Origin: Streptomyces sp. AC555_RSS877
GTDB taxonomy: Bacteria; Actinomycetota; Actinomycetes; Streptomycetales; Streptomycetaceae
Direction of reading: 5' to 3'
Length of the DNA stretch: 64,000 nt
Assembly: GCF_019049245.1 (NCBI RefSeq)
Contig: NZ_JAGMUK010000060.1
Span: 75,829-139,828, forward strand
This document shows, piece by piece, positions 7,025-15,221 of the stretch; the stretch's first letter is position 1; each line of letters starts with the position of its first letter. The notes under the pieces were generated by a model that was not told the origin of the DNA, made no database searches, and saw only the letters and a program-made list of their open reading frames with translations. Made by a program: the position numbers and the translations under genes.

Positions 7025-8719
7025 GTCCTCCGGGAGTTCCACGGGCGCGATCTCGTCGTACACGTCCCCCGGTCCGGGGTTCGTCGCGTCGGTCGCCCCG
7101 CCGAAGTGGTGCATGACGCCCCACACCGCGTTCAGCGCGGTCTGGACGGCGCCCTCGGCCCAGCCGGCCGTCCAGGAGATGTCGTCTCCGGCGAGGAAGA
7201 TGCCCCGCTTGTCCTCGGGCAGCCGGTCCTGCATGAAGTGGGTGAACAGGCGCCGCTGGTAACGGTAGTGGCCGGGCAGGTTGGCCTTGAAGGCGCCCAT
7301 GAAGTAGGGCTCGTTCTCCCAGGAGACCGTCACCGGGCTGCCGATGACGTGCTTCCTGATGTCGACCTTCGGGTAGATCTCGCCGAGCGACTTCAGCATG
7401 ACCTCCATCCGCTCGCCCGCGGACAGCGGCAGCCACTTCAGGCTGTCGTCGCACCAGGTGTACGACAGACAGATCACGGCCGGCTTGTCCGGACCGTCGT
7501 CGAGCAGATAGGTGCCGCGCGTCATCCGGTCGGTGAGGGTCATCGACATGACGTCCCGGCCCGTCTCCTCGTCCTTGTCCAGCCAGAAGGGCCGGTCGAC
7601 CGGGACGAACAGCTTGCTCGACTCCATGTAGTGGGTCCGCTCGATCGCCGTCCAGTGGTCGATCGGGAAGAGCGAGTCGTCGCAGGCGATCTTCGACAGC
7701 AGCATCCAGGACTGGGCCGTGAAGATCGCCGCCTGGAAGGTGCGGATGTCGCCGCCCGCGTCGGTCACGGTGATCCGGTTGCCCGCGGTGCGGTGCAGCC
7801 GGGTCACGGCAGGGCGGGGCTCGCCGCCCTTGTGGAGGCTCGCGAGCGAGGTGCCGTACGGCCAGTGGACGATCTTTTCCGGTTCGCGCTCCCACAGGCG
7901 CAGCGGCAGCTGCTGGGAGCCGCCGACGATGCCGCGGTGGTGGTCGTCGGCCTCGCTGTAGACGACGCGGAGGATTTCGAGGATGGAGTTGGGGAAGTCC
8001 GTGTCCCAGCCGCCGGTGCCGAAGCCGACCTGGCCGAAGATCTCGCGGTGCCGGAAGGACCTGAAGGCCTCGGAGTCGCAGAGGAAGCCGTAGAAGGTCT
8101 GGTTGTCGAGCTTCTCGACGAGCTCGGCCCAGATCTCGCGGATGCGCGGCACGTCCCGTTCGCGCATGGCGTGGTTCATGTCGGAGAAGTCGGCGCCCTC
8201 TTCGAGGCACTTGCTCCAGGCGGCGGCGACGTCCCGGTAGACCTGCGGCAGGTCGTCGACCGTCTCGGCGTAGTGGGACTCGCCCTTGAGGTCGACGACG
8301 GTCGAAGGGGTCGTCTCCGCGAGGGGGTTGGGGAAGGGCCGGGTCTTGAGGCCCACCAGGTCGATGTAGTGCTGGAGGGCCGTGGAGGACGGCGGGAAGC
8401 GCATCGCGCCCATCTCGGCGGTGAGGGACGGGTCGCAGCCGTCGAAGCCGACGGTCCGCAACCGGCCGCCGATCCGGTCGGCCTCGTAGACGACGGGCCT
8501 CAGGCCCATCTTCATCAGCTCGTACGCGGCCACGATGCCGGACAGGCCGCCGCCGATGACCGCGACCTCGGTGCCGTGCTCGGTAGCGGGTATCTGGCCG
8601 AGCCCCGCCGGGTGGGCGAGGAAGTCGTCGTACGCGTAAGGAAAGTCCGGGCCGAACATGGTGATCGGCGGCTGCTGCTCGTCTGCGTGCTCGACGGCGT
8701 TGGGCACGGTGGACGTCAT
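7022..8719 (-). CDS. davB: Lysine 2-monooxygenase-type flavin amine oxidase
   Basis: Oxidative decarboxylation of L-lysine to 5-aminovaleramide is the expected reaction (FAD, O2). The protein has 565 residues, close to the about 560 of the Pseudomonas enzyme. It shares long remembered blocks with it: ITMFGPDFPYAYDDFLAHPAGLG at the start, AAYELMKMGLRPVVYEA, HREIFGQVGFGTGGWDTDFP and GHYRYQRRLFTHFM. The FAD fold shows GGGLSG (56-61), E79 and GGR (84-86), and GDDISWTAGWAEGAVQTALN closes the flavin site. It lies 51 bases downstream of davA. Its TAG stop is made by the inserted MITE end. An arginine-specific homologue acting in gamma-guanidinobutyramide formation remains possible. Confidence 0.85.
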   Translation of the reverse strand: MTSTVPNAVEHADEQQPPITMFGPDFPYAYDDFLAHPAGLGQIPATEHGTEVAVIGGGLSGIVAAYELMKMGLRPVVYEADRIGGRLRTVGFDGCDPSLTAEMGAMRFPPSSTALQHYIDLVGLKTRPFPNPLAETTPSTVVDLKGESHYAETVDDLPQVYRDVAAAWSKCLEEGADFSDMNHAMRERDVPRIREIWAELVEKLDNQTFYGFLCDSEAFRSFRHREIFGQVGFGTGGWDTDFPNSILEILRVVYSEADDHHRGIVGGSQQLPLRLWEREPEKIVHWPYGTSLASLHKGGEPRPAVTRLHRTAGNRITVTDAGGDIRTFQAAIFTAQSWMLLSKIACDDSLFPIDHWTAIERTHYMESSKLFVPVDRPFWLDKDEETGRDVMSMTLTDRMTRGTYLLDDGPDKPAVICLSYTWCDDSLKWLPLSAGERMEVMLKSLGEIYPKVDIRKHVIGSPVTVSWENEPYFMGAFKANLPGHYRYQRRLFTHFMQDRLPEDKRGIFLAGDDISWTAGWAEGAVQTALNAVWGVMHHFGGATDATNPGPGDVYDEIAPVELPED

Positions 8720-8770
8720 GGGGTACGGACTCCTTGCACGAAAAGAATCTGGGGGGAAGCTGAGGGGTTT

Positions 8771-9559
8771 TCAGACCAGGGACCCGTAGAGGCCGGGGCG
8801 GCGGTCCCGCAGATACGGGTTCGCCTCGCGGGACGCGGCGAGGAAGGCGGGGTCGACGTCGGCGAGGAGAAGCTCCTCACCGCGTCCGGCGCGGGTGCGG
8901 GCGACACCGTCGGGCCCGGCGAGGGCGGAGAGTCCGACGAAGTCGAACTCCCCTTCCTGGCCGACCCGGTTGACGTAGGCCACGTACATCTGGTTCTCGA
9001 AGGCCCGCACCGGCACGACCGACTCGGCGACGAACTGGAACGGGTGCATCTGCGCGGTCGGCACCAGGAGGAGGTCGGTACCGGCGAGGGCGTGGGCGCG
9101 GACGTTCTCCGGGAACTCGACGTCGTAGCAGATCATCAGCCCGACCCGCAGGCCGTCGAGCTCGGCCTGTACGACGGTCTCGTCGCCCGGCGTGAAGTGG
9201 TCGCGCTCGAAGCAGCCGAAGAGGTGGGTCTTGCGGTAGTTGGCGAGGCGGGAGCCGTCTGCGGAGATCAGCTGGGCCGAGTTGTACACCACGTCCGCGG
9301 CCCGCTCGGGATAGCCGTAGGCGATCGCCAGGCCGTGCCGGCCGGCGATCTCGGCGATCGCGTCCGCGGCCTCGCCGTCGGCGGGCTCGGCGAGGCGGCC
9401 GATGTCGTCGCCGATCGCGTACCCGGTGAGGAACAGCTCCGGCGCGGCCAGGAGCCCGGCGCCCGCGGCGGCGGCCCGGCCCGCGGCCTCGTCGAGGACC
9501 TTGAGGTTCTCGACGCTCGAGCCGGGGCGGCCGGAGCTCTGGAGCAGGGCGGTGCGCAT
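8771..9559 (-). CDS. davA: 5-aminovaleramidase-type carbon-nitrogen hydrolase
   Basis: Predicted to hydrolyse 5-aminovaleramide to 5-aminovalerate and ammonia, the step after DavB. 262 residues, a single nitrilase-superfamily domain with the catalytic triad E41 (PELFLTGY), K110 (NYRKTHLFG) and C144 (MICYDVEFPEN). It follows Pseudomonas DavA closely along its length as I recall it (EIAGRHGLAIAYGYPER, LLLVPTAQMHPF). ATG 9559 has a GGTGAGG sequence upstream. It is first in a two-gene davA-davB operon. The promoter region carries a phased TTGCG array, suggesting Lrp-type control. Confidence 0.85.
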   Translation of the reverse strand: MRTALLQSSGRPGSSVENLKVLDEAAGRAAAAGAGLLAAPELFLTGYAIGDDIGRLAEPADGEAADAIAEIAGRHGLAIAYGYPERAADVVYNSAQLISADGSRLANYRKTHLFGCFERDHFTPGDETVVQAELDGLRVGLMICYDVEFPENVRAHALAGTDLLLVPTAQMHPFQFVAESVVPVRAFENQMYVAYVNRVGQEGEFDFVGLSALAGPDGVARTRAGRGEELLLADVDPAFLAASREANPYLRDRRPGLYGSLV

Positions 9560-9639
9560 GCGTGTTCCTCACCGGGGGCGAAGGGTTTGGGGGCCCTGTA
9601 GACGGTACGGTCGGCGGGCTCGGGCGGACAAGCAGGAGC

Positions 9640-9710
9640 CGTTGCGCGTCGACGAGCTGATCGTTGCGTGCGCAGGCCGTCCGGCGGCGATTCGTTGCGC
9701 TTCGTTGCGC
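9640..9710. promoter_or_regulatory. Phased CGTTGCG repeat array upstream of davA, putative Lrp-family binding region
   Basis: Four copies of CGTTGCG begin at 9640, 9662, 9693 and 9703. The spacings of 22, 31 and 10 bases are close to 2, 3 and 1 turns of DNA. The array lies between davA and the stop of the upstream MFS gene. The same motif and spacing occur before the permease gene at 16691. Binding by the Lrp/AsnC protein at 14759-15211 is inference. Confidence 0.55.
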
Positions 9711-9733
9711 TCAGCCCGCCGGCACCGCGCGGA

Positions 9734-10930
9734 CTAGGTCATGGCACGCCGCGCCCTGGCCGCCAGTACGACCGCCGTCACCAGGTACGGCACGGCGAGC
9801 ATCGCGAACACGGTGCTGTGCGAAGCCCGCGTGCCGAGCGTCGCGTACACGCCGAACACGGCGACCGTGGCCAGTTCGGTGCCCAGGCTCGCGACCGAGG
9901 TCAGGGTGGCCCGGCCGGTGCTGTCGATCCGGTGCTGGAGGCGGACGTCCGCGAGCACCTCGGCCAGCTGGAAGCCGCCGAAGGCGAGGGCCACCAGGGC
10001 GATGCCGGCCGGCGTCCCGGCCACGGCACCCGCGGCCAGGGCGAGCGCGCCGCCCGCGAGCAGCACGGCGAGTCCGGTCGTGCCGAGCCGTTCGGCCGCT
10101 CCGGCGAGCAGGCTCCCGGCGGTGACGCCCGCCCAGATCAACAGGACCAGGTAGGGCACGGTCTCGTCCGCCACTCCGAGGTCGCGGATCAGCAGCGGTG
10201 TGTACTCGTCGAGTGCGCCCCACACCGCGGCGACGGCCGGCACCAGCAGGAGGGCTCCCCGCACGGACCGGTCCCCGCGGGCCTCGGCGAGTCCGGCGCG
10301 CAGGGTCGTCGCCCAGCCGCCGTCTCCGGCCGCCGTCGGCACCCGGTGCTCGGGGAACCGCGTGGCGGTCGCCGCGGTCAGCAGGCAGGCCAGGACGCTC
10401 GCCGCGCCCACGGCCGGATAGCCGCCCAGCGCGAGGACCGGTCCGGCGAGGCCCACCGACGCCATCGTGCCCAGCAGGCGCGCCGCCCGGGCCCTGCCCG
10501 TGGCGCGCGCGTACCGGTCGGCGGCGCCGAGCCGGTCGAGTTCGTCGTAGACCAGCGCCTCCTGGGCGCCGGAGCCGAGCGCTCCCCCGGCGCCCCACAG
10601 GACGAAGCCGAGCGCGAAGGCGCCGTACGACGGGACGGTCACCCACAGCGCGAAGCCGACGGCGGTGAGCAGCGGGCCGATCCACAGCAGTGTGCGTCGG
10701 GACACGGCGTCGGCCCAGACGCCGGAGGGGACCTCCAGGAGCACGGACGTGAGCGACCAGAGGGCGAAGAGGGAGGAGATCTGCCACAGGGACAGACCGG
10801 TGTCGGCGAACAGCAGCGCGTACACCGGGTACAGCAGGACAAGGTCGTCGAGGAACGCGTAGCCGTACAGCGTGGCCGTGAGCCGCCGCACACCGGTGGT
10901 GTCGGGCACACGCGCAGGTGAGAGTGTCAT
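9734..10930 (-). CDS. MFS transporter
   Basis: A 398-residue protein with about 12 membrane segments. FLDDLVLLYPVYALLFADTGLSLWQIS begins the fold, and the loop VPSGVWADAVSRRTLL carries the MFS D-x(3)-R-R type loop. Members with this N-terminus are efflux or uncharacterised permeases; no substrate can be assigned. ATG 10930 is preferred over the upstream TTG at 11026 because GGGAAGG precedes it by about 5 bases and family members start there. It stops 174 bases before davA on the same strand, with the repeat array between, so it is probably a separate unit. Confidence 0.82.
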   Translation of the reverse strand: MTLSPARVPDTTGVRRLTATLYGYAFLDDLVLLYPVYALLFADTGLSLWQISSLFALWSLTSVLLEVPSGVWADAVSRRTLLWIGPLLTAVGFALWVTVPSYGAFALGFVLWGAGGALGSGAQEALVYDELDRLGAADRYARATGRARAARLLGTMASVGLAGPVLALGGYPAVGAASVLACLLTAATATRFPEHRVPTAAGDGGWATTLRAGLAEARGDRSVRGALLLVPAVAAVWGALDEYTPLLIRDLGVADETVPYLVLLIWAGVTAGSLLAGAAERLGTTGLAVLLAGGALALAAGAVAGTPAGIALVALAFGGFQLAEVLADVRLQHRIDSTGRATLTSVASLGTELATVAVFGVYATLGTRASHSTVFAMLAVPYLVTAVVLAARARRAMT

Positions 10931-11050
10931 GAGGCCTTCCCGCAGGGACGGATCGGATGCCGGAGGTACGGCGTCCGAGGCGGCCCTCGGGGTGCACGGC
11001 TGCGGGAGGCACTGCTGGTGGATCAATGTCGCCAGGTCATGGAACCGATG

Positions 11051-12505
11051 TTAGACCGGCTCCGCCTGGCTGCCCAGCGAGAATGTGGTGATCACCGCCG
11101 CGTGGTCGGACGGCCAGTCGTTGTCCTCGACGTCCGGCCAGGGCCGGGGGCGGCCGCTGACGTACGTCCGGGAGTCGAGGACCCTCAGCCCCCGGTGCAG
11201 GACGAAGTCGATGCGGTCCTGGGGCTCCGGCCGGCCACTGCCGTCCTCGTGCTCGGCGTGGACCGGGGACCAGGTGTGGCCGGGGTCGCGTACGGGGTCC
11301 GGGTGGGCCTCCCGGTAGGAGTCCCGCAGGCCGGCCCGCTCCGCCGCTCTGGTCACCGGCCACTCGGCGTCCGGCCGGTCCAGGTGGGAGGGGCTGTTGA
11401 AGTCGCCCACCAGGACGACCGGCACGGTGGCGTCGATCCGGCGCAGGGTGTCCCGTATCCGCCCGAGCCGCACCTCCTCGTGGGCGGTCAGTTCGTCGGC
11501 CGGGAGTCCGTCGAAGGCGGACTCGTAGGGGCCGTACGGCATGCAGTCCAGATGTGTCGTCCAGAGGTCCACCTCGGTGTCCGCGCCGATCCGGATCCGG
11601 ACGCCCGCCGACCCGTAGAAGCCGACGTCCGGGTCGCCGAAGCGGGCCGTGATCGGGTGGCGGCTGATGATGCCGAGGTTCTCGCCGGCCCGGTGGTGGT
11701 GCCAGCCGAGGGCTTCGGCGAGTTCCTGTGCGGCGGTGCCGTACGTCTCCTGGAGGCCGACCGCGTCCACGCCGGTCTCCGTGATGACCTTGAGCTGCTT
11801 GGCCCGGTGGTCGCGGACCTTCATGCCGCCGTACCAGAGGTTCCAGGTCATGACGCGCAGTGCGTACGGCAGCAGGGCGCGCAGACGGGACGGCGTCACG
11901 GCCGCCAGGCTGGCCAGCACGGTCCGGCCGGGTGCCGCCTCGATCGGGGCGAGCGAGGGCACCGCGAGGACCGCGCAGCCGGCTGCCTCGGCGGAGGTGA
12001 CGCCGGTCTGCGTGTCCTCGACGGCGACGCAGGCGGCGGGGTCCACGCCGAGGGCGCGACAGGCGGCGAGGTAGGGGTCGGGGGCGGGCTTGGTGTGCTC
12101 GGTGTCGCCGGCGGTGACGGACACCGCGAAGCGGCTCGCGCCGAGCGCCGCCAGCACGGTGTCGGCGACCGTTCGGGGGGAGGCGGTCACCAGGGCGGTG
12201 GGGACGCCCTCGCGGGCCAGGGCGTCGAGCAGGTCGAGGGCGCCGGGACGGGGCACGATGCCGGTGCGCACGCGGTCCGCGAACTCCCGGTGAAGGGCTT
12301 CGGCGAGGTCCGCGGCCGGGGTACCGGTGGCCGCGGCGAGCCAGGCGGCCGTGTGCTCGACCGGACGGCCGAGCACCTCGGGCTGGTCCGCCTCCGTCAG
12401 GGCGCGCCCGGCGACCCGCTCCACCGCCTCCCACCACAGCCGCTCGGTGTCGACGAGCGTGCCGTCCATGTCGAACAGGACGGCCTGGAGCGGGAGTCGC
12501 GTCAC
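11051..12505 (-). CDS. Fusion: HAD phosphatase (N-terminal) + EEP-family phosphatase/phosphodiesterase (C-terminal)
   Basis: 484 residues with two complete catalytic domains. Residues 1-213 form a HAD hydrolase of the beta-phosphoglucomutase/phosphonatase-like group: motif I FDMDGTLVDT (11-20), motif II TALVTAS, and motif IV region AVEDTQTGV. Residues 217-484 form an endonuclease/exonuclease/phosphatase domain: MTWNLWYGG, VGLQET, TTHLDCMPYG, LVGDFNSPSHLD and the final WPSDHAAV with catalytic Asp-His. The two domains join directly at LLPYALRVMTWN without linker. Its position beside an ABC ATPase remnant and a GntR remnant suggests a former phosphate-ester or phosphonate uptake and breakdown locus. 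The substrate is unknown. Confidence 0.85.
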   Translation of the reverse strand: MTRLPLQAVLFDMDGTLVDTERLWWEAVERVAGRALTEADQPEVLGRPVEHTAAWLAAATGTPAADLAEALHREFADRVRTGIVPRPGALDLLDALAREGVPTALVTASPRTVADTVLAALGASRFAVSVTAGDTEHTKPAPDPYLAACRALGVDPAACVAVEDTQTGVTSAEAAGCAVLAVPSLAPIEAAPGRTVLASLAAVTPSRLRALLPYALRVMTWNLWYGGMKVRDHRAKQLKVITETGVDAVGLQETYGTAAQELAEALGWHHHRAGENLGIISRHPITARFGDPDVGFYGSAGVRIRIGADTEVDLWTTHLDCMPYGPYESAFDGLPADELTAHEEVRLGRIRDTLRRIDATVPVVLVGDFNSPSHLDRPDAEWPVTRAAERAGLRDSYREAHPDPVRDPGHTWSPVHAEHEDGSGRPEPQDRIDFVLHRGLRVLDSRTYVSGRPRPWPDVEDNDWPSDHAAVITTFSLGSQAEPV

Positions 12506-12544
12506 AGTGGTCTCTTTCCTACGTGTTCTGCGGGGGGGGGCAGT

Positions 12545-13516
12545 TCAGCGGGTTCGTTCGGCCACCAGCACCGGGCGCTCCGGCAGCGACACGCTCACCG
12601 CGGCCCCGGCGCCGAGTGCGGCGGCCTCGTGCGTGGGCAGGTCGGCCTTCACCTCCGTGCCGACGGCGAGCAGCACGGTGACCCGTACGGCCGCTCCGAG
12701 GAACGCGGTGGCGACCACGCGCGCGTCCCCGGCGTCGTCGGCCCGTACGCCCATCGCCTCGGGCCGCACCAGCACGTCCACCTCGGTCACCGGCGGCGCC
12801 TGGCCGTCGACCGGCAGCCGTTGTCCCAGTACCTCGACGACGCCTTGGGAGAGCCGCCCCGGGATCCGGCTCATCGTGCCCACGAACTCGGCGACGAAGG
12901 CGGTGGCGGGACGGCCGTACAACTCGGCGGGGGCGGCGCACTGTTCGAGGCGGCCGGCGTGCATGACGGCGACCCGGTCCGCCATGGACAGGACCTCCTC
13001 CTGGTCGTGGGTCACGAACAGCGTGGTGATGCCGGGCTCCTGCCGGAGCCGCCGGATCTCCTCGCGGAGCGTGAGGCGCACCTTGGCGTCGAGGGCGGAC
13101 AGCGGTTCGTCCAGGAGCAGGACGCGGGGGCGCAGGGCAAGGGCACGGGCCAGGGCGATGCGCTGCTGCTGGCCGCCGGAGAGCTGGTGCGGGTACCGCC
13201 CGCCCTTCTCGGCGAGCCCGACCAACTCCAGCAACTCGGCGGCCCGGGCCCGCCGTTCGGCCGTATGCACCTTCCGCATCCGCAGCCCGAAGGCCACGTT
13301 GTCGAGCGCGTCGAGGTGCGGGAAGAGGCTGTACGACTGGAAGACCATCCCGGCGTCGCGCCGGTGGGCGTGGACGCGGGTGACGTCCTCGCCGTCGACC
13401 AGCACCTCGCCGGAGTCGGGGTGTTCGAACCCGGCGAGCATCCGCAGCGCGGTGGTCCTGCCGCAGCCGGAGGGGCCGAGCAGGGCGAGGAGTTCACCGG
13501 GCCGGACGGTCAGGTC
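12545..13516 (-). pseudogene. 5'-truncated ABC transporter ATPase with mutated Walker A
   Basis: From about LDLTVRPGELLALL the frame encodes a sulfate/phosphonate/polyamine-type import ATPase: Q-loop MVFQSYSLFPHL, signature LSGGQQQRIALARAL, Walker B VLLLDEPLSALDA, H-loop VTHDQEEV, and a TOBE-like C-terminus. The normal first 25-30 residues are missing; upstream codons are unrelated sequence adjoining the divergent GntR gene, with no good start or RBS. The Walker A reads GPSGCGRTT, so the essential Lys is Arg (AGG). No permease or binding-protein gene is present. A dead remnant is most likely, left after a deletion that removed the transporter's other genes. Confidence 0.75.
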
Positions 13517-13561
13517 GAGCCGTCGAGAGCCTGTGCACAGCGGCTGACGCGGAGGGGGAGC

Positions 13562-14300
13562 ATGGCTGCGCGACACGAGGAGATCGCCGACGAACTGCGC
13601 CGGGCGATCGACCGCGAGGAGTACACCGTCGGCAGTCTGCTGCCCGCCGAGACCGACCTCGCGGCGCACTACGGCGTCTCGCGCGGCACCGTCCGCCAGG
13701 CCGTCGCGGCGCTCACCGCCGAAGGGCTCATCGGCTCACGCCAGGGCGCCCGCCGCATGGTCCTGGCCGGACGCCGCAGCCAGAGCTTCGCCGAACTGCG
13801 CAGCTTCGCCCAGTGGGCGCGCGCGATGGGCCGCGAGGCGAGCGGCCGCGTGGTCGCGCAGGAGTACCGTCCGGCGACCGCCGAGGACGCCGTGCGCCTC
13901 CAACTGCGCGAAGGGACCCCGGTTGCACGTCCTGCGGCTGCGCGGCCTGGACGGCGAGCCGGTCCTCCTGGAGCGGACCGTGTACGCCGACTGGATCGCC
14001 CCCGCCGTCGAGCCGATCGAGCCGGACTGCCCCTCGGTCACCCAACGCCTCCTCGACGACACCGGCCTGGTCTTCGCCTACGGTGAGCACGTCATCGACG
14101 CGGTGGCGGCGGGCGCCCGGGACGCGGAACTGCTGAGTATCCGCCGGACGAGTCCGCTGCTGCGCGTGCGCCGGGTGACGACGACCCGCGAAGGGCGCCC
14201 GGTGGAGTGGTCCGACGACCGCTACCGCTCGGACGCGGTCAGCTTCAGCGTGCACAACTCGATAGCGAACAACGCGCTCGCCCGCAAGACGGCCGACTGA
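13562..14300 (+). pseudogene. Frameshifted GntR/HutC-type regulator
   Basis: ATG 13562 (GGAGGGGGAG upstream) starts a classic GntR wing: EEIADELRRAIDREEYTVGSLLPAETDLAAHYGVSRGTVRQAVAAL. The frame continues through ...AVRLQLREGTPV to about 13921 and then loses homology. One frame over, from 13923, the UTRA effector domain resumes (HVLRLRGLDGEPVLLERTVYADWI) and runs to the stop at 14300, with HutC-like SFSVHN near the end. The break at GTTGCAC is best explained by a small deletion. A sequencing error would restore a normal 245-residue regulator. It is divergent from the ATPase remnant. Confidence 0.78.
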
Positions 14301-14311
14301 AGGAGTCCCCC

Positions 14312-14758
14312 GTGGAGATCGCCGCCCTGCCCCGCGTCGACGAGCACGCCACCGAGGTCGCGGCGGACGCCGACGCCGTCTGGCGGGGCATCGGCGACGT
14401 CCTGGACCACTCCTTGCTCGGACCCGGCTACGCGCGCCTCGTGGGCTGCGCGGACCGTACGGCGTCCGGGCCCCGGCCGCTGGCCCTGGGCTCGACGGTG
14501 ACCGGCTTCCGGGTGGCCTCCGCGGACCGGGGCCGGGAGCTGGTCCTGATCGGCCGCCACCACTTCGCCACGTACGCCCTGGTCTTCCGCCTCGACGAGG
14601 CGGGCCCGGGCCGCACCCGGCTGCGGGCCGAGACCCGGGCCAGGTTCCCCGGCCCGGGCGGCGGCCTCTACCGGCTGCTCGTCGTCCGCACGGGCGGGCA
14701 CGCCGTTCTCACCGGGCGCCTGCTCTCGGCGATCGGCAGCCGGGCGGAACAGGGCTGA
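14312..14758 (+). CDS. SRPBCC-like small protein
   Basis: 148 residues from GTG 14312. The strong AAGGAG RBS overlaps the stop codon of the GntR gene, so the two were translationally linked. The pattern EVAADADAVWRGIGDVL...GSTVTGFRVASADRGRELVLIGRHHFATYALVFRLDE...TRLRAETRARFPG fits the START/SRPBCC (polyketide cyclase-like) fold that binds hydrophobic ligands. No catalytic residues can be named. It has no signal peptide. Function unknown. Confidence 0.75.
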   Translation: MEIAALPRVDEHATEVAADADAVWRGIGDVLDHSLLGPGYARLVGCADRTASGPRPLALGSTVTGFRVASADRGRELVLIGRHHFATYALVFRLDEAGPGRTRLRAETRARFPGPGGGLYRLLVVRTGGHAVLTGRLLSAIGSRAEQG

Positions 14759-15211
14759 TCAGGTGGGTGACCCGGAGGAGAACCGGCGCAGCAGCGGGGA
14801 CAGCACCAGCACGGACTTGGTGCGCTCCACGAACGGCTCCCCCGCGATCCGCTCCAGGACCCGCTCGAAGTGCCGCATGTCTGCGGCGAAGACCTGCACG
14901 ACCGCGTCCGCGTCCCCGGTGACGGTCGACGCGGCCACGACCTCCTGGTAGCGCTCCAGGCCCCGCCGGATGGTGTCCGGCGAGGTGTTGTGCCGGCAGT
15001 AGATCTCGACGAACCCCTCCGTCTCCCAGCCGAGGGCGGCCGGGTCCACCCGTACGGTGAAGCCGGTGATGGCTCCGGTGGCGCGCAGCCGGTCCACGCG
15101 CCGTTTCACGGCGGGCGCGGACAGGCCGACCAGCTGCCCGATGTCCGCGTAGGAGCGGCGGGCGTCCTCGGCGAGGGCGTGCACGATGCGTTCGTCGAGA
15201 TCGTTCAGCAC
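14759..15211 (-). CDS. Lrp/AsnC-family transcriptional regulator
   Basis: A DNA-binding regulator of amino-acid metabolism. The N-terminal HTH contains LDERIVHALAEDARRSYADIGQLVGLSAPAVKRRVDRL, and the C-terminal RAM ligand-binding domain includes GFTVRVDPAALG and VTGDADAVVQVFAADM. GTG 15211 gives 150 residues starting LNDLDERI, as usual for the family. An upstream ATG at 15244 would overlap the permease gene by 23 bases. It lies directly downstream of a basic-amino-acid-type permease, so the two are co-transcribed. Repeats before the permease and before davA are candidate targets, with lysine or arginine as a plausible effector (inference). Confidence 0.88.
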   Translation of the reverse strand: MLNDLDERIVHALAEDARRSYADIGQLVGLSAPAVKRRVDRLRATGAITGFTVRVDPAALGWETEGFVEIYCRHNTSPDTIRRGLERYQEVVAASTVTGDADAVVQVFAADMRHFERVLERIAGEPFVERTKSVLVLSPLLRRFSSGSPT

Positions 15212-15221
15212 TGCGGGTGGT

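Noticed and set aside
6871..7116. 81-codon plus-strand frame across the MITE and davB end
   Set aside because: It spans an inverted-repeat element and the antisense of davB; no RBS or homology recognised.
11018..13561. Very long plus-strand open frame running into the GntR gene
   Set aside because: It is antisense to the HAD-EEP fusion and ABC ATPase, which carry clear family motifs. The real GntR start is ATG 13562 with an RBS.
12545..13669. Full-length reading of the ABC ATPase from the start at 13669
   Set aside because: The first about 50 codons are antisense to the start of the GntR gene and show no ATPase homology; the conserved part begins near 13516.
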